DNA of 25,507 nt, from the NCBI RefSeq assembly GCF_000485595.1, contig NW_014577108.1, forward strand, positions 520,792 to 546,298. The letters run 5' to 3'. The translations under genes were made by a program, and so were the position numbers. Below the pieces are notes generated by a model, which had not been told where the DNA came from, did not search any database, and saw only the letters and a list, made by a program, of their open reading frames with translations. Each line of letters opens with the position of its first letter. Position 1 is the stretch's first letter. Source of the stretch: Priapulus caudatus (lineage: Eukaryota > Priapulida > Priapulimorpha > Priapulimorphida > Priapulidae). Below, one piece after another: positions 11,572-21,575 of this stretch.

Positions 11572-12286
11572 TCCGAACGTGTACTATAGATAGCAGGCAG
11601 TCACTTTACACAAACCCAAGTTATCAGTGAGCTTTGTATAAACGAACCGCTTGATAAAACATTATGAGATTCACGCTTGCCGCTTTGTAATATCTATAGA
11701 TCACCGGAGCATCTCACTAGTACTTACTCTGCGTGTCAGCCAGACCTTTGTCTGCGTGCAAACCACAGTCTAAAATACTGATGAACTAAAACTTTCCGTT
11801 CCTTGTCTGAATAAAAGCAACTCTTACCGAAAAGACTAAGCTCAGTTCAATCATAGGCATCAAATCGCCTGCTAGTGTGTTATTACATAGATGCTGGCAT
11901 ATTTTTTGAACCCGTGCCATCTAAGATCCATGGATGAGACCATGTATAGGACAGGGTACTTATAATATACGAGGAAGCAACTAACTACCCCGCATGAACA
12001 CTACGCCACTCAGATACTGGGGGGGGGGGAACCCGCCTCATGGTGTGCTGATGCAGCTGTCTCCGTGTTTTCGGGAACACCGGCATTCATACTAACTAAC
12101 GATGACGCTTAAACGTAACTCTGCAAAAAAGGAGAGCGAACTATCACTCGTTAGAAAACCAATAGCAAATACGCGCACTAATACCACCGGAAATGTTCCC
12201 CAACTCCAGAATAAAAGCAAACGTATATATAGGCATTAAATATTAACATCAACGGGCGTGTGCCGAGAGGAAATGATATACTAATT

Positions 12287-12547
<261 letters not shown>

Positions 12548-13164
12548 TTAGGTCATTGCAACAGAGTTCCTAACGAATACAGCACTACGATGTATTAACG
12601 AATGTAGGCGATTTACAAGTACATCTCTCAATGCAAATGATAGGTTAGATAGGCTATTGCGATATATTAGACATTAGAAATACATACAGTTATGGAGACG
12701 AAATAGATTTCTATCCCTTCATATCCAAAAATAACAGGCTATAATAATTCTGTATACGACTACATCCCTTTGTAGATACAGTTATCTGACTTTCAATAAG
12801 GGTTGTCAAGTATACAGTTTTTTGCATAGTATGATTAAAAGTAATTAACCGAAAAACAAAAAACAAAAAATAAAGAATAAAGAGTTTTCCGGTCAATAGA
12901 ATTCGCAATAGTTCTAGAAAGAAAACAATTATTCATTTTGGATTTGTACATGTTAACATATTTTTACTATTTGTTTTTTAGATCAACATTTATATATACA
13001 TTGTAGACTAATGTTTGTGTGATCGTGACGTATATGCATGAAAATACACAACTGTGTAATCCTAGCCAAGATATATAACCAATAAAATGATTTCATACAA
13101 GAAAATATTTAGAGTAACTAGACAGAGACAACCACGTGTCGGTACAAGCCGTTAATACGGTTCT

Positions 13165-13425
13165 GATTGTGTGTGCGTGCGTGCGTGCGTGTGTACGCGC
13201 GCGTGTGTATGTGTGCATGCGCGCGCGCGCGTGTGTGTGCGTGCGTGCGTGAGTGTGAACGTGTGTGTGTGTGTGTGTGTGTGTGCGTGTGTGCGTGCGT
13301 GCGTTCGTGCGTGCGTGCGTGCGTGCGTGCGTGCGTGAGTGTGTGTGTGCGTGCGTGCGCGTGCGTGCGTGCGTGCGTGTGTGTGTGTGCGCGTGCGTGT
13401 GTGTGTGTGTGTGTGAGAGAGAGAG
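13165..13425. repeat. GT / GCGT / GCGC microsatellite
   Basis: About 260 bp of alternating purine-pyrimidine sequence within the Antp intron, mixing GTGT, GCGT and GCGC blocks and ending in GAGAGA. Long Cys/Val/Arg or Thr/His frames on both strands are by-products of the repeat. Confidence 0.95.
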
Positions 13426-13439
13426 GGAGAGTTTCTGTG

Positions 13440-14300
13440 TGCCACGATATATAAGTAGCACACGACAGCCGGCTGACGTCGTGTACAGCGCGGACGCTAC
13501 AACGTCGAACAGCAATCGCTGTGTCGCCGCAATAGAGCGCCGCCGCCGATCGTGTTATACGTGATGTGTTTATGCGGCTTCCTCCCCTTCTCCTCTTCCC
13601 TCCTCCTCCTCCTCCTCCGCCGCCGCCGCCGCCGCCGCCGCCGTCACGGCCGCTACACGCAACCCGTGCCCAGCCCGAACGTGCACCCTGCCCGCCGCGC
13701 TCCCCATCTATATGTGTACTGGTTATAGCCTACACGACAGTTGCAGTTTGATGTACAAAGACGGACCGCCGGTCATTTATTACGGCTCTGAAAGATGTGC
13801 CGGCTCCTTTTACGCCCATGCGAATGCTATTTGCCGCGTGAAGATAGATAGGTCTGTTCCTATGTAGGCGATGCAAATAAACCGGCAAAAATAATGGTTC
13901 TGCCATTGAAACATGAATGCCGACACAGTCGCCGACGATTATTAATGCTGTCGGCTGCAGCAGCAATAGCAGCGCCGACGCGCCGCGCTTACATACACGC
14001 CGTAACAGAATCCGCCGACGAGCAATATAAACAACTTGCGCATACGTCCGTATCATAGCGCGGTAATCAACCACGATGCTAGAGCGCCGACCGCCTTACA
14101 GAAAATACGCAGCGATGCGGGCAACTTAACACCGATATACAACTTACGCGGCGATATACAATTGAACTAAGATGAGAGGTAGTGATGCGGTGTGTACTAG
14201 GCGCGTGTGCGCTTACTACATATATCATTATAGCTGCGACACTGATTAGAGCAGAGTGGGAGCGCTGTAGTGCTGGCCAGGCTCCTGTTAGTATTCTCAC
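13440..14300. other. GC-rich intronic block
   Basis: CpG-rich, mostly unique sequence in an otherwise AT-rich intron. It contains a plus-strand ATATATAAG box at 13447-13455, a TGACGTCG CRE-like site at 13474-13481 inside the small inverted repeat ACACGAC...GTCGTGT, and the CCT/CCG tract. A 114-codon minus-strand frame at 13730-14074 shows no known motif. It might be an alternative promoter or an enhancer; this is inference. Confidence 0.3.
13597..13643. repeat. (CCT)n(CCG)n trinucleotide repeat
   Basis: About six CCT triplets pass into about eight CCG triplets, inside the GC-rich intronic block. Confidence 0.93.
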
Positions 14301-15470
14301 CACGTTAAAGAACTACGTAATGCTTTATAAATGTGTTTATATGTATATGTATGTATAATTATTTACATGTACGTATATAATATCTAACCACGTTTAATTA
14401 CGTAATGTTTCGTTGTAGATTTATACGTATGTAGAAGTACAGTGAATATATTACACACAACGCTACAACCCCTTGTTTTCTCAGCGAGCACAAACCGCTT
14501 CAGTCTAATAAATGATATGAAGATAAAAGTTTATTCTATACGATATAAATGCGCAATTGTAATTGTAAATTAATGCGATGTCCAAAATTGAGGATGTGAA
14601 GTATATTGTTTACACACGAACGATCATTTTTAACATAAATTCTAGTCATTCGCGATAACATCAAATTCGCGCTGAAAAGATAATTCGCGTTATAACAAAT
14701 AACATTCTTAATGGCCGCGCCTGCTACGCATCGATATTACAGTTTAGCATCGAGCCTGACTGTGATAGGGTGGCGCGGCACACGAGTTGAGGGGGAGGGG
14801 GGCAGGGAGCGGTATATACTGTAGTCTGCATAATGTGTGTTCTCCAACACTACAACTATGGTCCGCGTGTGCGCGCGCCCTGTACGGCTCTGCAATAATT
14901 AACATTCATTATTGACGAACCTCGGACAAACCGATAGATCAAATAACGAATTAGCTGCAGATTATAAGGTGCCATCGCGGGGAGCGTAGTGGCCGGAAAA
15001 ACGCGCCGATAAAAAACGCAAACCACCCGAGTTATTTACTACTTCATATGTCATTTCAACATGATAAACAGCCACGAAAATGTATTGTAAATCAGATTTC
15101 ATTCATTCTTGACTGGTAATTATCTATCAGGACTTGAAAATTAACTATTAATATAGCAATTGTCGAAATTACTGAATTTGATAGTTACTCACGGCGCGCG
15201 GCACGTTATGATTTCATACGATGTACTTTGCTTAACAATGTAATACTTGAGCGAGAACGAAATAATGGAAAGTGGCTATTTACTCGTTACTATGCGTTCT
15301 GTTTCACCCGTCCATCTATTTCTATTAATCATGTAAGCGGGAGCTGGGTGCGTGAATTCAATTCTCCCCACGGCTCTTCGATAAAGCAGACACACACAGA
15401 TGATCCATGCTTAGACACGCGAGAACCTTAAAACATTGTCTTATATAATACTCACCCTAGTACGGTAACT
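14301..15470. other. Intronic DNA, mixed
   Basis: No exon is recognised. A less AT-rich stretch at 14700-15010 contains clustered homeodomain-like words (AATTAAC, GAATTAG, CGATAAAAAACGC) and is a possible enhancer, judged by eye only. Confidence 0.3.
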
Positions 15471-15475
15471 CGCAT

Positions 15476-15552
15476 AAATAAATATATAAACAAATAAATA
15501 AATAAATAAATATATATAAACAAATAAATAAATTAACAAATAAATAAATGAA
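15476..15552. repeat. (AAAT)n microsatellite
   Basis: AAATAAAT runs interrupted by TATATAAAC and AACAAAT variants. Confidence 0.93.
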
Positions 15553-16089
15553 AATATGAGACATGCCTGAATTGACGGAATTCACAAGCGAAGTAAACTA
15601 ATTGTTACAACAGCGAAGTTATCCTATATAGTATATGTGAATTGCGCTCGAGTTAATAAAATAATTATAGCTAGACTATATAAGCCTATAACACCCACCA
15701 CACGCTACTGCTATATACTGCTATAGACGTGTGCATGCGTGGCAGCGTGCACGCGCAGGTAACCGACAGTGTATAACCAGGTTTAAACGTGAGGCATTAG
15801 ATCACGCGTGCGTGCACGCGCGGCGGCATTGCCATAATGAAGCGACTGCCATCGCTATTGTGCTGTGCGAACAACTCAACGCCATCAAAGCCACGCACCG
15901 ACTACATCTGTTTATCATTCTGGTGGCATTCCACAATGTCACACACGTCTGCATTATATAGCGGCCAAAAAAGAACAATACTTTCAGGCAATAACGGTCC
16001 AAGTTTAGAATACACATGAGTTCGTAAATGCATCTGAGGACTTGGGGTGAAGGACACTACAGCGCTCGCTCAGTTAAATTCCTAAAAAA

Positions 16090-16298
16090 GAAGGTATACA
16101 TACAAACAAATAGTATAATATAAATATATAATATAATATAATATAATATAATATAATATAATAGTATAGTATACATACAATGGTATACATACAAATAAAT
16201 AGTATAATATAAATATATAATATAATATAATATATAATAGTATAGTATGTATAGTATAATAAATAAAAATATATGGTATATATATATATATATATATG
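16090..16298. repeat. ATAAT/TA-rich tandem repeat with a longer duplication
   Basis: A segment around ACATACAAATAAATAGTA is followed by ATAAT runs, and the whole arrangement occurs twice (about 16095-16185 and 16185-16260), ending in a pure TA run at 16275-16298. Confidence 0.88.
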
Positions 16299-16524
16299 AA
16301 TGGTAGGAATCCTATCCTGAGCTGCACTAGACGCCTCCCGCGTCCAGTAAACGACGACACGGGAACGCCCTCTCTGGTCGCTGTAAGACATGCAGACATG
16401 CGCCAGACCGCATGCTGCGCACATGTGTAGCACTAATAACCCTCCCTCCGTGCGCTGACCGCTCGCCTGCTACACCGACCCCATCTCCACAGTATAATCA
16501 TGGTGGGTGGCTGGGAAAAATCAT

Positions 16525-16528
<4 letters not shown>

Positions 16529-16555
<27 letters not shown>
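16529..16555. repeat. (AT)n microsatellite
   Basis: An uninterrupted AT run of about 26 bp. Confidence 0.93.
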
Positions 16556-16757
16556 CTAATATACAATCGTTATTTGCGTATATGAACACGCATAACGCGT
16601 AAGTTCGGACATTCAGTCTTTGCTAGATGCATACTATAATGTAATCATAACCAAACCTATACCTTAAATACATAATGGTAATTAAATACACATACCTACA
16701 AAACATCTATGAAATAAGTAATTGTGCAAAAAGTTATATTTATATATATAGATATTC

Positions 16758-16815
16758 AGCTATTTCTTTAGTGTTATATATATATGTATATATATATATC
16801 ACTAAAGAAATAGCT
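16758..16815. repeat. Stem-loop with 16-bp perfect arms and TA-repeat loop
   Basis: AGCTATTTCTTTAGTG and its exact complement flank a 26-nt TA-rich centre that can itself pair, so nearly the whole 58 bp can fold. It is intronic to Antp. It could be a small inverted-repeat element; nothing shows that it is a microRNA. Confidence 0.9.
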
Positions 16816-17750
16816 AAACATGTCGCTCAAGAAACATATGTCATTGAAGTCTTAGAACTTCTCCGGGCACACACTACACGCACTGATGACGCCGGGAATT
16901 CGGAACACTTCCCAACACGCAACATTATTGCTCATAGATCATTTCCCTTCAGGCAGCATCCTCTACTGGTCCAACGATGTAGAAGATCACACTGCAGGTC
17001 ACTACTCAGTAGTAAGATGATGATTTCAGCACTGGTATAACTGACACGCAACTAGCGCGATGAACAAACGTAACAACTGACACACCATCACATTACATCA
17101 CATGTCGCGCTCTTCCGTAGAGAGAACAAAGTAGACATAGATATGAAAACTATATACATGTATATGTGTAAAAATAGCGCTCCGGCATGACCTGTAATTA
17201 TGCACACAGACTATCAGAGTCGGAGCTACACGTACAACTCGCTATCACGGGAGATCCTATGTGTGTGTGTGTGTATATACCTTGCCACACTGCACTGTGT
17301 TACAAGACGCTGCCTTCACCTACCTGCTGTGATAAGAGAGTGAGCGAATCGCGCTGCAGCTAGTAGTAACAACTAAGCGTTAGTGGCTAATTTCCTTCTG
17401 TTATGGGGTCACTTAAACACGGCTGCGGACGCTTAACTACCGCGTCTTTGTTACAACGCGCCAATAAACTCTATTTATATTGATAATAAATTATTTTAAA
17501 GCACCTACGTGTGTACAGCGGCGCAGCGCTACAGTCGTGCGTGTGTCGGGTTATCTATATACGTGCGTCAGCGTTTCGCCGAAGTTATGAAGCTATTCCG
17601 ACGAAATCGATTTACGATTATAGTATATGTGCAATTCAAACCCGTCGTTGTTAGTGCGTTCGTCATATTTAGACGTTGATAGCATTATTAAACTCATAAC
17701 GAATCTAATGGATCGCCAACGTATCATGGACGTACCTAATTTGATATATG

Positions 17751-17765
17751 CTGCCATCTGGTGTC
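17751..17765 (-). promoter_or_regulatory. CTCF-like core motif in the Antp intron
   Basis: On the minus strand the sequence ACACCAGATGGCAG matches the animal CTCF core CCASYAGRKGGCAS at all but one position. It lies about 150 bp inside the intron from the exon 1 donor. CTCF is a known organiser of Hox chromatin in vertebrates and flies. Binding in this species is inference from the motif. Confidence 0.4.
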
Positions 17766-17917
17766 ATTTTTGACAGACAGCTGGTATAAAACTTGCGTCT
17801 CGCGCGCGCGGGGGAGAGAAGGGTGGGGGAAGGGGTGGGGGAGGGGGTGCATGAGGGGAGACTAGCAGGTGCGCGCGGCTATAAAAATCATGAGGAAGGA
17901 TTTATGAATGTACTCAC

Positions 17918-18509
17918 AGTTCGTTTCTCTCATCCATTTGTAGATTGGCATGGCATTTCCTGACTGTCCCGTCTGCGCCGTCTGCTGCGGCTGTTGCTGG
18001 AGGCCAGGCTGCGGTGTCTGGTAGCCTCTTGTTGAATCCTCGGGAGGCGACGCGGCGGCGACGGGCGACGCTTGAGATACCGGCTGTAATTTACAACTGG
18101 TGTAATGCGGACGATCCTGCTGCTGCTGCTGCTGCTGCTGCTGTTCGTGAAGACCATTCACCTGCTGCTGCGGCTGCTGCTGCTGCTGTAGCGGTGTCGG
18201 CACAGGCGACACGTGCGTCGCGCAACCATTGTCCTCTAGCGGGTCGCACGGCGATCCGAATCCGTATTGAGATTGCTGACTAGTTATCGGTCGGATATCG
18301 AGGCGGTCGTATGGCGGGAAGCGCGGGTAGGTCGCGCTGACCGATGCCGCGTCGGCGTGCACGTCGGCACCGCTAGCATCCGGTCCGTAGTGGTGCGAGA
18401 GCTGGCGGAGCGGGTCACAGCCACCGATGCGGTTCTGTTGACCTGTGCTATAGTGATCGTGCTCGCTCTGCAGTTCCCCGAGGTACGAGTTCGTAAAATA
18501 TGAGCTCAT
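17918..18509 (-). CDS. Antp: Antennapedia-class Hox protein, coding exon 1 (N-terminal half with hexapeptide)
   Basis: Encodes residues 1-197 of a predicted 275-residue Hox transcription factor, expected to act in the nucleus in anterior-posterior patterning. Seen in the translation: MSSYFTNSYL at 1-10, YPRFPPYDRL at 61-70, glutamine runs at about 108-116, 123-131 and 171-176, YTSCKLQ at 136-142, and a hexapeptide region IYKWMR at 189-194. The same motifs in the same order characterise Antp of arthropods, so the assignment rests on the N-terminus as well as the homeodomain. The start is the ATG at 18509, with A at -3; the in-frame stop at 18551-18549 excludes a longer ATG start. The exon ends after AAC T, followed by a strong GTGAGT donor at 17917, leaving phase 1. 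Odd points: the hexapeptide has lysine where YPWM has proline, and the linker to the homeodomain is only about six residues. Confidence in the Antp class is high. A general Hox7/Antp-class label is the alternative name. Confidence 0.93.
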
Positions 18510-19290
18510 ACTTCCAGGCAATGAATTTGATTTGTGGAGCAATAAAGTTTAGTTCACGTGTATTAACGACGTGTAGATATTCGCAGCAGCTGCGCATGCG
18601 CGTGGCGACGTCGGCAGGGACAACTACTCGCGAGCGAGAGTGGGAACTCCGCGTCCCCGAGGGAGCCTTCCTCCTAAACCTAGAAAAATAATGAGAACTG
18701 TTGGAACGCGGCTTTAAATCACGCCCGCCCGCACGCACGCTCGCTCTCTCCCTGCTATCCCGTAGGCCCTCACGAGCGTACGGCGGCGCTGTGAGATAGG
18801 ACGAGCGGCGTGCACGTAATTCGTGGTGGCTCACCCGAGCAACGTTACGGGACTAATATCGTGCGGGTAGTGCTGCTGCTGGGAGGCTGGAGGCCGCAGC
18901 CGCTACCGCCGCTACCGTAGGGATTCACGGCCGTAATGTCGGACGCAGAGCGTGTAACGAAGCAGCAATTACAAACTAGACAGTCGCTATTTGTTTCGCC
19001 GACTGGCGCTCATTTCCCGGTAACAGCGAAATGATTATTAGAGAAAATGCTTTGCCGCTAATCTCTACAAGGCAGATTACGTATGAGAAATGGTAGACTG
19101 TCAGGGGAATCAATTTCGGGCGTTTGTCAATGTCGTATGTAGAGGCTTTTATCTGTAAAATGTGTAAACAAGTGTAAACAAAGCAGTACATGCCTATATC
19201 GACGATGTACAGAGGGTTTGTAAAACTGACTGTTTATATCGTACAATAGTTGGGTTCTTTGCAGTGGCAGGTGTCCAAGACGACCACGTT
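18510..19290 (-). promoter_or_regulatory. CpG-rich region upstream of the Antp start; probable 5' UTR or promoter area
   Basis: The sequence from about 18560 to 18960 is clearly richer in G, C and CpG than the surrounding AT-rich DNA and is largely free of simple repeats. This fits a 5' leader or promoter of the minus-strand Antp gene. A possible 3' splice site (ATTATTTTTCTAG, ending at 18683 on the minus strand) could receive an upstream 5' UTR exon. No convincing TATA box is seen, and no transcription start can be placed. From 18960 to 19290 the sequence is ordinary mixed DNA with no gene. Confidence 0.35.
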
Positions 19291-19292
19291 TT

Positions 19293-19322
19293 AACCCCAT
19301 TTAAATCTATTTAAATGGGGTT
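19293..19322. repeat. 30-bp hairpin (14-bp arms)
   Basis: AACCCCATTTAAAT and its exact complement are separated by CT. It lies about 0.8 kb upstream of the Antp start, at the edge of a very AT-rich stretch (19360-19450). Confidence 0.9.
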
Positions 19323-19670
19323 TCCTTCTGTTTTTGGCTTCTTATCTCGGTTCTGGCAATATTTAACAAAGTTTTGTTTAAATTTTATAAAACAAATTTT
19401 ATAAATTAAGTTTTAATTTTATAAACAATATTTAAATTAAAGTTTAGCAATATATCGCTAGATCATAACTAAAGTTTTAAATGAATGCAGCCTCATAAGA
19501 AGAACATATGTATATATACGGGACATCTATGCAGCTAAGCAAGAATGTTGAACCGCAATAGACTATAAGTATAAACAGAGGCCACAGGATAACGCATTAT
19601 ATTTCTACAGTATTAACGATTATTGTTCTTTGCTGAACCATCTTAAAGATGGGGTGGGTGTGACACGGTT

Positions 19671-20015
19671 TAAAGCTGCACAATGCGCATCCAAACGCTA
19701 ATTTCTCCAGTACTAGACTAGCAAATACTTCGTGTCATGCATAATCACACTACCTTATGACAAAAATAACTCTAGTTGCTCCCATTTCAACTGCGCGTTT
19801 GCTTAAAACCCACACGAAAGAGGTGAGAAAACTGGCATTCTGAAACTAAAGCCGCAGCAATGGCATCCGAACGCTAATTTCTCCAGTACTAGACTAGCAA
19901 ATACTTCGTGTCATGGCATAATCACACTACTTATGACAAACATAAACTCTAGTTGCTCCCATTTCACTGCGCTTTGCTTAAAACCCAAAGAAAGAGGTGA
20001 GAAAACTGGCATTCT
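19671..20015. repeat. Tandem duplication of a ~172-bp unit
   Basis: Unit 1 (19671-19846) and unit 2 (19847-20015) both run from TAAAGC(T/C)GC to ACTGGCATTCTG and share long identical blocks such as TTTCTCCAGTACTAGACTAG. Differences are mostly single-base insertions and deletions. Confidence 0.93.
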
Positions 20016-20338
20016 GGCGCAAACGCCGACTGTTTGCCAAACAATTTAGCCTCGAAGTGGTGAGGTGACGTCACATGTTTTATCTTTGCTACACCCGTAC
20101 TGCTGTACCGCAGCACCGCTACCGGTTGCTTGCGAGGAAACTGTCAACAACATCAGAGAATTTTAACAACATTGAAGGTATTTATCAAATACCTTTTATA
20201 AGACAACGCGGCAGTGAAATGGGAGGAACTAGAGTTTATTTTGTCATAAGATAGTGTGATTATGCATGACACGAAGTATTTGCTATTCTAGTACTGGATG
20301 AAATTAGCTTCGATGCGCATTGTGCGGCTTTAAGTTTC
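19841..20338. mobile_element. MITE-like inverted-repeat element (no transposase)
   Basis: The left arm (19841 to about 19972) and right arm (20211-20338) are reverse complements over some 125 bp, ending in TGAAACTAAAGCCGC and GCGGCTTTAAGTTTCA. The roughly 240-bp spacer holds the perfect CRE site and a 9-bp-stem hairpin at 20175-20195. There is no coding frame, so if it is a transposon it is non-autonomous. The extra tandem copy of the left arm suggests rearrangement. No target-site duplication could be assigned. Confidence 0.6.
20066..20073. promoter_or_regulatory. Perfect CRE palindrome TGACGTCA
   Basis: A full cAMP-response-element/ATF palindrome lies in the spacer of the inverted-repeat element at 19847-20338. 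It may belong to the element rather than to host regulation. Confidence 0.3.
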
Positions 20339-21033
20339 AAGTTCAGCATTATATGGTTATAGCAGGGTATTACTTCTAATTGTTTTACAGGCGTATGCAA
20401 GCGTTAACCTTGAAGCGGCTTTCAAGTAACGTCTTTTCATTGCAAATATTATATGATAAAGAAGATCGTTTAATTAAATAATAGTAAGATGAAAATAATC
20501 CAATCGCCTATTGGTCGTGGAAGAATTCAAACGCAAGTTATGTCCGATAAATATCAAAATCTTTACATAGGCATGTTTGACGTTTTTATGTAACATTTAT
20601 TTTCGTTAAGGATTTCGTTAAACCGATTTTATTAAACGTATTCATTTTTATTCGACAGCAAAGCCCCCGTGATCACACCTAAACCTTGATAATAAAAAAA
20701 TATATATACGGGTATACATGCCGACCTGCCACGAGGAAAGAGTCTTGGTCCTAACCATTTTGTCCTCTTAATATTTCAATTCTTTGTGAGGAAAATAATG
20801 AGTTGATTATCTTACGTGATACGGGAAAATCGAATAAAACCTATTTAGAATGTTAATAAATCCTAATTTCAATATTTATGTTTATCTGTTCAATTAACAT
20901 TCTTCCTTTTTCTTCCGCATATGCTGATATAAATACGGAAAGTAACTGTAATGCAAAAGTAAGCGAAGGTTTTACATATACTGAGACAAATTTTCTCCTG
21001 CTTTGAAGTAAATATTGAATGAAATAAAAATAT

Positions 21034-21066
<33 letters not shown>

Positions 21067-21575
21067 CTCTTTCTATCTTCGTTCTAATATATATATACTA
21101 GCGGATACCGGCGTTGCCCGGGGAAATTTCAAATCAGTGGCGTTACTCAGTTGGTGACCGCTTGGTTGAAAGGAAAATACCCAAAAAAATCGAACTATCT
21201 ATCTATCCATGCATGCATGCATCCATCCCATTCCATGGCATCCAATCCCATCCTATCGCACCGCATTCCATCCCATCCTATCCCATATCCCATCCATCCC
21301 ATCCCATGCCATCCCATGACATCCCATGCCATGCCATGCCATGCCATCCCATGCAAACAGTAAAAAAACAATACGAAATCAAAGATAAAAAACTCAAACC
21401 GGAATCCGGTGTAGGAGATGGATGTTCTAGCCGATTATGCCATTGCGCGCTTAAGGGTCTATACACCATGGATTCACACGTACGTGATGTTTTAATCTGC
21501 ACGCACCGCCATCTATTAATGAATAGAATTTTTATCAATTTTTAACTTTTAAACTTTTTAAACTTTTTGTTTCAG
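20339..21575 (+). repeat. Interspersed 1.2-kb repeat, copy 1
   Basis: It matches 24301-25507 nearly base for base, starting at AAGTTCAGCATTATATGG. Contents in order: unique-looking AT-rich sequence, a CT run (21031-21065), a TATATA run, a box around ACCGGCGTTGCCCGGGG (21106-21122), a TTACTCAGTTGGT segment like a tRNA A-box (21143-21155), a CATCC/CCATG tandem tract (21205-21356), and an AT-rich end. Relative to copy 2 it has about 48 extra bases near 20826-20873 and several single-base indels. No reverse transcriptase is present. It is probably part of a non-autonomous retroelement, class undetermined. Confidence 0.9.
21205..21356 (+). repeat. CATCC / CCATG tandem tract in copy 1
   Basis: Imperfect 5-bp units CATCC, CATGC and TATCC. 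The Met/His/Pro/Ser-rich frames over this tract and its counterpart at 25121-25283 reflect the repeat and are not counted as proteins. Confidence 0.9.

Noticed and set aside
13093-13564. Open frames of about 95-140 codons rich in Thr/His or Cys/Val/Arg
   Set aside because: Translation of the GT/GCGT microsatellite on both strands.
18510-18542. Extension of Antp exon 1 upstream to a TTG codon
   Set aside because: It is not an ATG, the in-frame stop lies at 18551-18549, and the conserved MSSYF start fits the ATG at 18509.
18840-18960. Minus-strand frame reading VNPYGSGGSGCGLQPPSSS
   Set aside because: It has no methionine, ends in a stop and lacks clear splice sites; more likely leader or promoter sequence.
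21114-21545. 143-codon open frame over the CATCC tract, with a similar one at 24933-25292
   Set aside because: The frame is carried by the tandem repeat, and the two copies end differently because of small indels; no protein motif.
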